Of a DNA stretch of 13,180 bases, positions 7,750-12,548 are shown in pieces. The DNA comes from ZCTH02-B3 sp036563895 (GTDB lineage Bacteria > Bacillota > Bacilli > Paenibacillales > Paenibacillaceae), in the NCBI GenBank assembly GCA_036563895.1, contig DATCLN010000211.1, forward strand, positions 1-13,180. The letters are read 5' to 3'. How positions within the stretch are numbered: the first letter of the stretch is position 1; each line of letters opens with the position of its first letter. The position numbers were made by a program, and so were the translations under genes. Under the pieces are notes generated by a model, which saw nothing but the letters and a program-made list of their open reading frames with translations, had not been told where the DNA came from and did no database searches.

Positions 7750-8475
7750 TTGAGAGCGGTCATACTTGCCGGCGGCACGGGAACGAGGCTCAGGCCCCTG
7801 ACGTACTGGACCAACAAGCACCTGCTTCCGGTCGGCCATTATCCGATGATCTGCTACGGGGTGGCCAGGCTGCGGCAGGCCGGCATCCGCGACATCATTC
7901 TCGTCACCGGCCGGTCGGCCGTCGGCGGATTTGCCGACGTGCTCGGCAGCGGACGGGACTGGGGCGTGTCGCTGACGTACCGGCTGCAGGAAGAAGCGGG
8001 CGGCATCGCCCAGGCCCTCGATCTGGCGCGTCCGCTCCTCGGCGCCAGGGAGAAGTTTGTCGTTCTTTTGGGAGACAATCTGTTCGAAAAGACCCTTGAT
8101 CCGTACATCGAGGCTTTTTTGCGCCAGCCGGAAGGGGCGATGGTGCTGGTGAAACGGGTGGACGACCCGCACCGGTACGGCGTCGCCGAATTCGATCCGA
8201 AGACGGGGCGCATCTTGCGCATCGTGGAAAAACCGGAGCATCCGCCGTCTTCCTATTGTGTGACGGGAATCTATTTCTACGACGGGGACGTGTTCCGCAT
8301 CATGGACCGCATCGAACCTTCGCTGCGCGGGGAACTGGAAATCACCGACGTCAACAACGCCTACGCCGCGGAAGGGAAACTCGCGCACATGGAGCTTGAC
8401 GGATGGTGGACGGACGCAGGCACGTTCGCTTCCCTGGAAGAGGCGGGACGCAAACTGAAGGGGATCCTGCCATGA
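7750..8475 (+). CDS. Sugar-1-phosphate nucleotidylyltransferase (RmlA/glucose-1-phosphate thymidylyltransferase type)
   Basis: Enzyme that joins a hexose-1-phosphate and an NTP to make an NDP-sugar and pyrophosphate, probably dTDP-glucose from glucose-1-phosphate and dTTP, supplying donors to the neighbouring transferases. The 241 residues carry the signature loop LAGGTGTRLRPLT (6-18), NKHLLPV (23-29, equivalent to the SKQLLP segment), the LLGDN metal/nucleotide motif, DPHRYGVAEF, EKPEHPPSSYCVTGIYFYD, RGELEITDVN and WWTDAGT. This order is the same as in RmlA. It is shorter than the long RmlA forms and lacks the C-terminal extra helices, like the short form SpsI of the Bacillus spore-coat polysaccharide operon. 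The TTG start is fixed by AAAGGAGG upstream. The stop overlaps the next start (ATGA). No rmlB, rmlC or rmlD lies in the window, so any conversion to rhamnose would need genes elsewhere. Nucleotide specificity is by family only. Confidence 0.87.
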   Translation: MRAVILAGGTGTRLRPLTYWTNKHLLPVGHYPMICYGVARLRQAGIRDIILVTGRSAVGGFADVLGSGRDWGVSLTYRLQEEAGGIAQALDLARPLLGAREKFVVLLGDNLFEKTLDPYIEAFLRQPEGAMVLVKRVDDPHRYGVAEFDPKTGRILRIVEKPEHPPSSYCVTGIYFYDGDVFRIMDRIEPSLRGELEITDVNNAYAAEGKLAHMELDGWWTDAGTFASLEEAGRKLKGILP

Positions 8476-9860
8476 GCGCCGGCGCCAGACGTGCGAGCAG
8501 GACCGCTTCCCGGCGCCCGAAAGCGGGCGGCGCATCCCGCCGCGCCGGCCGCCCGACCGTCGCCGCGCCGCCTCCCTGGCTTCCGTATTACGACCGCGGT
8601 TTCAACGACGGTTACGGAGCAGGCGTACAGGAAGGCATCCGCAGTTTCGGCACCCTTTTCGAAGGAACGAGCATCGTCATCCCCACCTGCAACCAGCTGG
8701 GCGTGCTCCGGCTGTGCATCACGAGCATCATGCGGCACACCGGCGTTCCCCACGAGATTATCGTCACCGACAACGCCTCGACGGACGGGACCGACGCATA
8801 TCTTCGCGATTTGGCGGGCCGCGTCCGCTACCGGCGCCTGGAATCGAACCGGGGATTCGCGGGAGCGGTCAACGTGGGGCTCATGATGGCCAAGGGAACC
8901 ACCATCGTGGTGCTCAACAACGACACCATCGTCACGGAAAACTGGCTTTCCAACATGCTCGCCTGCCTGAACAGCGACCCCCGCATCGGCATGGTCGGTC
9001 CGGTGACGAACATCATCAGCAACGACCAGCAGCGGGTGCACGTGTCCTACCGGAACGCGAGGGAACTCATGGCTTTCGCCGCCAGGAACAACCGCCCGGA
9101 CCCCGCCCGCTGGGTGCCGGCCGACCGGCTGATGGGGTTTTGCCTGTTGTTCCGCCGCGAAACGCTGGAGCAGGTCGGGTATTTTGACGAAGGATACAAG
9201 GTCGGCAATTTCGAGGACGTCGATTACAACGTGCGCATGCAGCTTCTGGGCAAACGGCTGATGATCGCCCGGGACGCCTACATCCACCATTTCGGGAGCG
9301 TGAGCATCCGGGCCCTGGGCGGACGGGCCGCGCAGATCACCCGGCTCAACGAGGCGTATTTCCGGGAAAAATGGAGGGACCCCGGGGAACTGATCCGCGC
9401 GGTGCACCGGCATGAGCTGTTCGCCCGCCACGGCGGCCAGCTTCCGGACATGCGCCTTTTGTATCCGGAACGGGTGGCCGTGCGGGGCATCAGCCCGGCC
9501 GTGTACTGGATCGAGGACGGGGTCCGCCGTCCCGTGAGCGGCGTCATCACCTTTCCGCCGGTCCGTGTGTCGCAGCTGGATTTGCGCCGCTGGCCGCTGG
9601 CGGAGCCGATCGACGCCCATGAAGTGGAAATCCGCTGGCGGGGGCTTACCGACGAGGCCGGCGTCGCCGTGGCCCGTCTTCCGGACGGCACTTTCTGCCA
9701 CCTGGAAGGGGGCAGCTTCCGGCGGATTGTCGGACCCTTGGCGCTTCAGGCCTGGAACCTGCATCTGAAACCGTCGGCCGAAATGACGCCGGAACAGCTG
9801 GCGCGGCGCATGGAAGGACTGCCGATCATCGCGCCGGTCCAATGCGGCAGCCAGCTCTGA
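8472..9860 (+). CDS. Family 2 glycosyltransferase (WbbL/rhamnosyltransferase-like) with basic head, GF motif and C-terminal extension
   Basis: Probable transferase of 462 residues. Residues 1-36 are Arg/Ala/Gly-rich. Residues 39-56 hold a Y-x-x-G-F-x-x-G-Y-x-x-G motif (YDRGFNDGYGAGVQEGI) also seen in the small protein at 10995. The catalytic domain (about 66-310) has TSIVIPTCNQ, VTDNASTDGT, SNRGFAGAVNVGL, the DxD-equivalent LNND (148-151) and the acid pair in NFEDVDYNVR (246-255), typical of the GT2 branch that includes rhamnosyltransferases. The C-terminal extension (about 325-462) is not part of the GT fold. It contains two short repeats of the kind V-Y-W-I-E-D-G-V-R-R-P-V (344-355) and F-C-H-L-E-G-G-S-F-R-R-I-V (408-420), which look like beta-hairpins. 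The ATG at 8472 overlaps the previous stop by 4 bases and has AAGGGGAT upstream. Catalytic class is firm, substrate unknown. Confidence 0.85.
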   Translation: MSAGARRASRTASRRPKAGGASRRAGRPTVAAPPPWLPYYDRGFNDGYGAGVQEGIRSFGTLFEGTSIVIPTCNQLGVLRLCITSIMRHTGVPHEIIVTDNASTDGTDAYLRDLAGRVRYRRLESNRGFAGAVNVGLMMAKGTTIVVLNNDTIVTENWLSNMLACLNSDPRIGMVGPVTNIISNDQQRVHVSYRNARELMAFAARNNRPDPARWVPADRLMGFCLLFRRETLEQVGYFDEGYKVGNFEDVDYNVRMQLLGKRLMIARDAYIHHFGSVSIRALGGRAAQITRLNEAYFREKWRDPGELIRAVHRHELFARHGGQLPDMRLLYPERVAVRGISPAVYWIEDGVRRPVSGVITFPPVRVSQLDLRRWPLAEPIDAHEVEIRWRGLTDEAGVAVARLPDGTFCHLEGGSFRRIVGPLALQAWNLHLKPSAEMTPEQLARRMEGLPIIAPVQCGSQL

Positions 9861-9981
9861 CCCGCCGCAGGCCGCGGGACTTCCCTCGGGACTTCCGAAT
9901 GGCGTTCCTCCAGGCGTTCCGGTCGTCACGGCGGCGCCTTCCGGCCGCCGCGGCAAGCCCGTGGCAAGCGGCGGACGGCGG

Positions 9982-10020
9982 CATATGCTGTATAGAACAA
10001 GGCGGTCCGGATCCGGACCG
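9982..10020 (+). promoter_or_regulatory. Possible promoter box and 18-bp perfect palindrome upstream of the small-protein genes
   Basis: The 195-base gap between the glycosyltransferase and the first small protein holds CATATGCTGTATAGAA at 9982-9997, whose CATAnnnT core resembles sigma-E/sigma-K -10 elements. It is followed at 10003-10020 by the perfect palindrome CGGTCCGGATCCGGACCG. The palindrome could be an operator or an mRNA hairpin (7-bp stem, GATC loop). No -35 match is convincing. Confidence 0.3.
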
Positions 10021-10055
10021 GAAAAGGCCGCGGGAGACGAGGTGAGCGGGCCGGC

Positions 10056-10343
10056 ATGCGGGATCTTTTGACCGAAATCATCGTCCACTTGGCGAATTCC
10101 CACCGGCAATTGGCACGCATTCTGGACGCCGAGCGTCACGTCATCGTGCGCATGGCGCAGCTGACCCACGCCATCCCGGACCTGCACCCCGACCTGGGCG
10201 GCCTGACCGGACTCATCAATGTGTCATCACGGGTCACGCGGAACGTCATCGCCTATCTGGGCAGCGTGGCCGATCTGGAAGAAGCGGTTGCGGACAGCCT
10301 GGAACAGGTGGTCAGGGTGGCGGGGGAGACGGACGAAGAATAG
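10056..10343 (+). CDS. Small helical protein of a three-member local family (first copy)
   Basis: A 95-residue soluble, probably all-helical protein. I do not recognise a characterised family, though similar short proteins beside glycosyltransferase genes in Paenibacillus-type genomes come to mind; that recollection is not checked. An early helix HLANSHRQLARILDAERHV (10-28) aligns without gaps to one in each of the next two proteins. A second conserved-looking half is GGLTGLINVSSRVTRN followed by a long helix rich in Ala, Glu, Asp and Val. No signal peptide or membrane segment. The ATG at 10056 has GAGGTGA about 10 bases upstream; no earlier in-frame start is evident. It is the first of four small genes ending at 11300 in the same orientation as the glycosyltransferases, so a helper or assembly role for the cluster is possible but unproven. 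Confidence 0.65.
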   Translation: MRDLLTEIIVHLANSHRQLARILDAERHVIVRMAQLTHAIPDLHPDLGGLTGLINVSSRVTRNVIAYLGSVADLEEAVADSLEQVVRVAGETDEE

Positions 10344-10385
10344 GTCTTCCCTTTGTGCTCCGCGGAGCGGAAGGAGGAACCAGGC

Positions 10386-10718
10386 ATGACCCGGGAAGAG
10401 GCGGGGCGAGTCGCGCTTGACGCGCTGGCGAAAATCCAGTGGAACGTGTCCATGATCCTCGAGGCCAAAGCTGTGGAAGCCGAAAAGGTGCGGAACTGGC
10501 TGATCAACCATTTGACCCATGGCACGTTTGTGTCCCACCAGGACCAGGTGACCGCCTCCCTGCAATTCGGCAGCTTGAACGTGCAGGTCATTGAAGGTCT
10601 GGCCAAGGTGATGGGCGGCCTGACGCGGAACCTGAAAGCCGCGCTGCAGACGGGCAGCGACGGCGATGACCTTTTTTCCGCGTCCGACGAGTCGAACGCG
10701 GAAGGCGATGGACTGTGA
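10386..10718 (+). CDS. Small helical protein of a three-member local family (second copy)
   Basis: A 110-residue protein with no signal peptide or membrane segment. The helix ALAKIQWNVSMILEAKAVEA near the N-terminus aligns without gaps to the matching helices of its two neighbours (pattern L/V-A, then I-L three helical turns later). The C-terminal 20 residues are acidic and serine-rich (DGDDLFSASDESNAEGD), probably disordered. The ATG at 10386 is preceded by AAGGAGG at 10371-10377, an ideal distance; a TTG about 33 bases upstream would be a poor alternative. A 12-bp palindrome, GCTCCGCGGAGC (10357-10368), sits just before this ribosome binding site. The stop overlaps the next start. Function unknown. 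Confidence 0.72.
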   Translation: MTREEAGRVALDALAKIQWNVSMILEAKAVEAEKVRNWLINHLTHGTFVSHQDQVTASLQFGSLNVQVIEGLAKVMGGLTRNLKAALQTGSDGDDLFSASDESNAEGDGL

Positions 10719-11008
10719 GCCTGCTGCAGAAGGAGTGGGAGGCGAAGCTGGAAATCCTCGCTTCCGTCGCCCGCAGCCAGTCGGCGCTCGCGCGCATTTT
10801 GAGCAGCGTGGCGGATGTTTCGGAGCATGTCGGCATTGCGCCGGCGGCGATCCAGGAACACGTGCGGGCGCTTGCATCGATGCAGCGGGCGCTGTTGCGG
10901 ACGGTGACCGGCGTTTCCTGGCGCGCCCCCGCACACGGAAAACCGGCTTCGCCTTGGCTGGCTGATACGGTAAGAACGCGGAGGTGTCGAACCGGTGAGA
11001 AAACGTAA
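10715..11008 (+). CDS. Small helical protein of a three-member local family (third copy)
   Basis: A 97-residue protein starting at GTG 10715, which overlaps the TGA of the previous gene (GTGA), with GGAAGG upstream. The helix SVARSQSALARILSSVADVS (18-37) aligns without gaps to the other two members; S-x-x-x-LARIL is shared with the first. A second helix, EHVRALASMQRALLRTVTGVSW, follows. The last 25 or so residues are basic and polar and look unstructured; the final 14 bases overlap the start of the next gene. No signal peptide. Function unknown; translational coupling to its neighbours suggests a joint role. Confidence 0.68.
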   Translation: MSLLQKEWEAKLEILASVARSQSALARILSSVADVSEHVGIAPAAIQEHVRALASMQRALLRTVTGVSWRAPAHGKPASPWLADTVRTRRCRTGEKT

Positions 11009-11300
11009 ATCCTCCCGCCGGAAGGGCGCCGGGCGCCGGAGGACGAGACCCGCGAGGGCCGGCAGGAGATTGCGGAGAGCCGGAAGGAAGGCGGTTCGCG
11101 GCGGTTCCCGCCGGCGCGCAGGCTTGAGGAAAAGACGAAGTGCAGGCCTGGCGCGTCGCGGTGCCCGGCGGAAACGGCGCGCGTCCGGGAGAAGCGCCTA
11201 CCAGATGGGTTTCCAGGAAGCCTACAACAAAGGGTTCAATGAAGGATTCGCCAAGGGTTTCGAGGACGGACACCAATTGGCCTACGAACAGCAGGCGTGA
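10995..11300 (+). CDS. Small Arg/Lys-rich protein with a C-terminal G-F/Y ladder
   Basis: A 101-residue protein in two sharply different halves. In residues 1-67 about half are Arg or Lys, the rest mostly Gly, Ala and Ser, with no hydrophobic core, so this half is probably disordered and able to bind polyanions. Residues 69-99 form a ladder with aromatic and glycine residues recurring every four positions: MGF, EAY, KGF, EGF, KGF, EDG. A related Y-x-x-G-F motif follows a basic head in the glycosyltransferase at 8472 and, more weakly, in the protein at 6435. The GTG start at 10995 has GGAGGTG at 10980-10986, 8 bases away, and lies inside the end of the previous gene. It could be a spore-coat or surface-layer morphogenetic protein, or a scaffold or tag recognised by the same partner as the glycosyltransferases. 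No known family recognised. Confidence 0.75.
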   Translation: MRKRKSSRRKGAGRRRTRPARAGRRLRRAGRKAVRGGSRRRAGLRKRRSAGLARRGARRKRRASGRSAYQMGFQEAYNKGFNEGFAKGFEDGHQLAYEQQA

Positions 11301-11353
11301 TCGTTCGTCCGACCCTTCTTTATATAAAAATATGAAAATTTTGCCGAGACCGG

Positions 11354-11381
11354 TTGACTATTGTTGGAATTTAAGTATAAT
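11354..11381 (+). promoter_or_regulatory. Sigma-A-type promoter
   Basis: TTGACT at 11354-11359 and a perfect TATAAT at 11376-11381 are separated by 16 bases, in an abruptly AT-rich stretch within otherwise GC-rich DNA. Transcription should begin near 11388. It is the best + strand sigma-A promoter in the window. Confidence 0.75.
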
Positions 11382-11387
11382 GAAATC

Positions 11388-11456
11388 AAAAATATAGTAA
11401 GAAGAGGAAGCACCTCCAAAGTTCGACATTCTGCGACGGAAGTGCTTCTTTTTTTT
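11388..11456 (+). ncRNA. Probable short RNA ending in a terminator-like hairpin
   Basis: From the predicted start (about 11388) the transcript would run only about 70 bases to a hairpin with arms GAAGCAC (11407-11413) and GTGCTTC (11442-11448), extended outwards by A-U and G-U pairs, followed by eight T residues (11449-11456). The 28-base loop may hold a smaller stem (GTTCG with CGAC, one bulge). It may be an independent small RNA, or a leader whose terminator controls the gene at 11509. The hairpin would also stop read-through from the cluster upstream. No convincing ORF fits inside. Confidence 0.45.
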
Positions 11457-11508
11457 CCGTCCGCGCGGCGGAAAATCTCCAAAACTTTTTTAGGGAAGGT
11501 TGAGGACA

Positions 11509-11952
11509 ATGGAGAAGAGGCCGTTTGACGCGAACGACAGGAAAATCAAAATGTTCAGGGCCGGCCCCGGGAACGGGGCCGGGCATGCGCGCCGCAAAGG
11601 CATGGACGGCGCCGTGCGGCATGGCATCCGCGCATCGGTGAGGAACCGCGGCAAGAAGGGGCCCCTGCCGCCGGAACCCCGATTCGTCATCGGCGTACTT
11701 GGCCACGCCAGCGGGATGACGGAAAGGGGAGTCTTTCCCGGCAACGTGCGAAGGAATTCCAAATTTCCCGCCGGCAAGGCGAAGAAAGGACGGATCGGAG
11801 CCCCAGGCCCCCTGTTCCTTCCTCCGTTCATGTTTGATATCCCGATTCCTCCGAAGCGCCCATCCAAACCGGGCAAACAGGATCTGGAGGCGGAATACCG
11901 TCTTGAGCGGGTATATCACAAGTTTTTCCGGCGTCCGTTCAAACCCAAGTGA
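11509..11952 (+). CDS. Unrecognised basic protein of 147 residues
   Basis: No family recognised. The protein is basic and rich in Gly, Pro, Arg and Lys, with a short hydrophobic stretch (FVIGVLGHASG, about 59-69), a proline-rich segment (GAPGPLFLPPFMFDIPIPP) and a charged end (EAEYRLERVYHKFFRRPF). There is no signal peptide. The ATG at 11509 is preceded by GGGAAGG (11493-11499) at good distance; an in-frame TTG at 11500 has no spacing left and was rejected. It lies just after the promoter and terminator-like hairpin at 11354-11456. A long frame is also open on the other strand, so the coding call depends mostly on the ribosome binding site. The composition would suit a coat-like or nucleic-acid-binding protein, but this is a guess. 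Confidence 0.45.
   Translation: MEKRPFDANDRKIKMFRAGPGNGAGHARRKGMDGAVRHGIRASVRNRGKKGPLPPEPRFVIGVLGHASGMTERGVFPGNVRRNSKFPAGKAKKGRIGAPGPLFLPPFMFDIPIPPKRPSKPGKQDLEAEYRLERVYHKFFRRPFKPK
11561..11582 (+). repeat. Very stable GC hairpin with GNRA-type loop inside the ORF
   Basis: A perfect 9-bp inverted repeat, CCGGCCCCG (11561-11569) and CGGGGCCGG (11574-11582), closes on the tetraloop GGAA. It lies about 50 bases into the 147-residue ORF and has no T tract, so it is not an intrinsic terminator on this strand. Confidence 0.7.
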
Positions 11953-12016
11953 CATGAAGCCCTGATGATATTCGGGGGCGGTCGTCCGCTTCAAACTTTC
12001 AGCCGGAGTGGTTGGG

Positions 12017-12136
12017 ATGAAAAGGGCATTGGCCGTTTTCCTTCTGATTATCATTGTCCTGCCCGGATGGCTGGCTGCCCACGCGCATGGAGAAACTTCC
12101 TCTGCGGCTCTTGCCGTTGTCAGCGCAGATACATAA
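12017..12136 (+). CDS. 39-residue secreted peptide with signal sequence
   Basis: A short ORF with a textbook signal peptide: MKRA, then the hydrophobic core LAVFLLIIIVL, a helix-breaking PGW, and a cleavage site after AHA (residue 23). What remains is only 16 residues (HGETSSAALAVVSADT). GGAG (12005-12008) lies 8 bases before the ATG. The size and layout (signal, AxA site, short pro-region, C-terminal Thr) resemble Phr-type signalling pre-peptides of bacilli, but no rap-like gene is visible upstream. It could equally be the remnant of a longer secreted protein. No clear promoter or terminator. Unrecognised. Confidence 0.45.
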   Translation: MKRALAVFLLIIIVLPGWLAAHAHGETSSAALAVVSADT

Positions 12137-12199
12137 ACGGCGGTGGAAGGCGTCGTTTCGATAAGACTGAACCAAAAGGAGTGTGATGGTGGAGGCATT

Positions 12200-12242
12200 G
12201 AAGGGGCACTTCCCCTTCGCTGATTCCGGCGAAAGGGGGTGA
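12200..12242 (+). promoter_or_regulatory. Two competing hairpins controlling the ribosome binding site (unit 1)
   Basis: Hairpin A pairs GAAGGGG (12200-12206) with CCCCTTC (12212-12218) over the loop CACTT. Hairpin B pairs the same CCCCTTCGC (12212-12220) with GCG-AAAGGGG (12229-12238, one bulged A) and so covers the ribosome binding site of the ORF at 12249. The two cannot form together. The equivalent arms in unit 2 keep pairing through compensating changes. Confidence 0.6.
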
Positions 12243-12248
12243 CGCGGG

Positions 12249-12443
12249 ATGCGGTGGATGTACCTGCTCTTTGCCGGGCTGGCGGTTCTCGGTTTTGCGT
12301 TCAGGCTTGTTGCTGCAGTTATTTCATCGTTCAATGCATGCCTGACGCAGATCGAGGTTTCCTTGAAGCTTTTGCGCCGTCTAAGCCGACGACGAAGCAA
12401 AAGCAAAAGGGACGCCAGCCCCCGCAAAGGTGGTCGTCCCTAG
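12249..12443 (+). CDS. Small membrane peptide, putative type I toxin (unit 1)
   Basis: A 64-residue peptide with one hydrophobic membrane segment (about 4-27, LLFAGLAVLGFAF then LVAAVISS), an amphipathic stretch (CLTQIEVSLKLLRRL) and a strongly basic tail (RRRSKSKRDASPRKGGRP). The ATG has GGGGGTGA 6 bases upstream. The peptide encoded in unit 2 is more than half identical and has the same layout; conserved positions include W3, GLAVLG, SSFN, QIE and LLRRL. The 3' end of the ORF is overlapped by an antisense transcript with its own promoter and terminator. The combination matches type I toxins of Firmicutes such as TxpA or BsrG in architecture, but the sequence is not one I recognise. Alternatives: a small membrane protein without toxicity, or cargo of a mobile repeat. 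Confidence 0.75.
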   Translation: MRWMYLLFAGLAVLGFAFRLVAAVISSFNACLTQIEVSLKLLRRLSRRRSKSKRDASPRKGGRP

Positions 12444-12487
12444 CCTCGCGATGGAGCGGCGCGCCAACGCCGTTCCATCCCTTCACT
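12399..12487 (-). ncRNA. Putative antisense RNA antitoxin (unit 1)
   Basis: On the minus strand, transcription from the promoter at 12494-12522 should start near 12487 and run about 90 bases. It would first form the 12450-12479 hairpin. It would then end at a terminator with arms GGGACGACCA and TGGCGTCCC (plus-strand 12431-12440 and 12409-12417), followed by TTTTGCTTTTG. The RNA is complementary to the last 45 or so bases of the ORF and to its 3' untranslated region. Confidence 0.55.
12450..12479 (+). repeat. Conserved post-ORF hairpin (unit 1)
   Basis: GATGGAGCGGCG (12450-12461) pairs with CGCCGTTCCATC (12468-12479) over 12 positions with one G-U wobble on the plus strand. On the minus strand the wobble becomes an A-C mismatch. 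The third pair is T-A here but A-T in unit 2, a compensating change. Confidence 0.7.
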
Positions 12488-12493
12488 GCCTCC

Positions 12494-12522
12494 ATTATAC
12501 ACTCCGGTCCAATTTCCATCAA
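12494..12522 (-). promoter_or_regulatory. Antisense sigma-A-type promoter (unit 1)
   Basis: Read on the minus strand: TTGATG (12522-12517), exactly 17 bases, then a perfect TATAAT (12499-12494). It drives transcription back into the 3' end of the ORF at 12249. The -35 box lies within the inverted repeat TTTCCAT-CA-ATGGAAA (12513-12528), a possible operator. Confidence 0.7.
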
Positions 12523-12548
12523 TGGAAAAGTTTTATAGTGGAGGGATT

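Larger units (their letters stand above)
12189..12530 (+). repeat. Tandem repeat unit 1 (toxin-antitoxin-like module)
   Basis: First copy of a tandem duplication of about 340-350 bp. The copies are collinear: GTGGAGG box, GAAGGG-type hairpin, AAAGGGGGTGACG ribosome binding site, 64-65-residue ORF, post-ORF hairpin, the conserved CCCTTCACTGCCTCCATTAT block, and the ATGGAAA end. Sequence divergence between copies is substantial, so the duplication is not recent. Confidence 0.85.

Noticed and set aside
7743..8099. ATG-started 118-residue frame at the nucleotidylyltransferase
   Set aside because: The start is only 2 bases from the ribosome binding site and the product is unrelated to any family, while the TTG frame at 7750 is a full nucleotidylyltransferase.
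8361..10187. 608-codon minus-strand frame opposite the third glycosyltransferase
   Set aside because: Shadow of a GC-rich gene with intact GT2 motifs on the plus strand; its translation is low-complexity without domains.
10520..10535. TGGCACG sequences (also near 10115) as possible sigma-54 promoters
   Set aside because: No TTGC-type -12 element lies at the required distance, and both are inside coding regions.
11965..12186. 73-residue plus-strand frame overlapping the signal-peptide ORF
   Set aside because: It has no ribosome binding site and its composition is not protein-like; the overlapping 39-residue frame has both a ribosome binding site and a signal peptide.
11386..12198. 270-codon minus-strand frame over the 147-residue ORF
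   Set aside because: It runs through the terminator-like hairpin and the signal-peptide ORF, has no ribosome binding site and no domain; the plus-strand frame has a good ribosome binding site.
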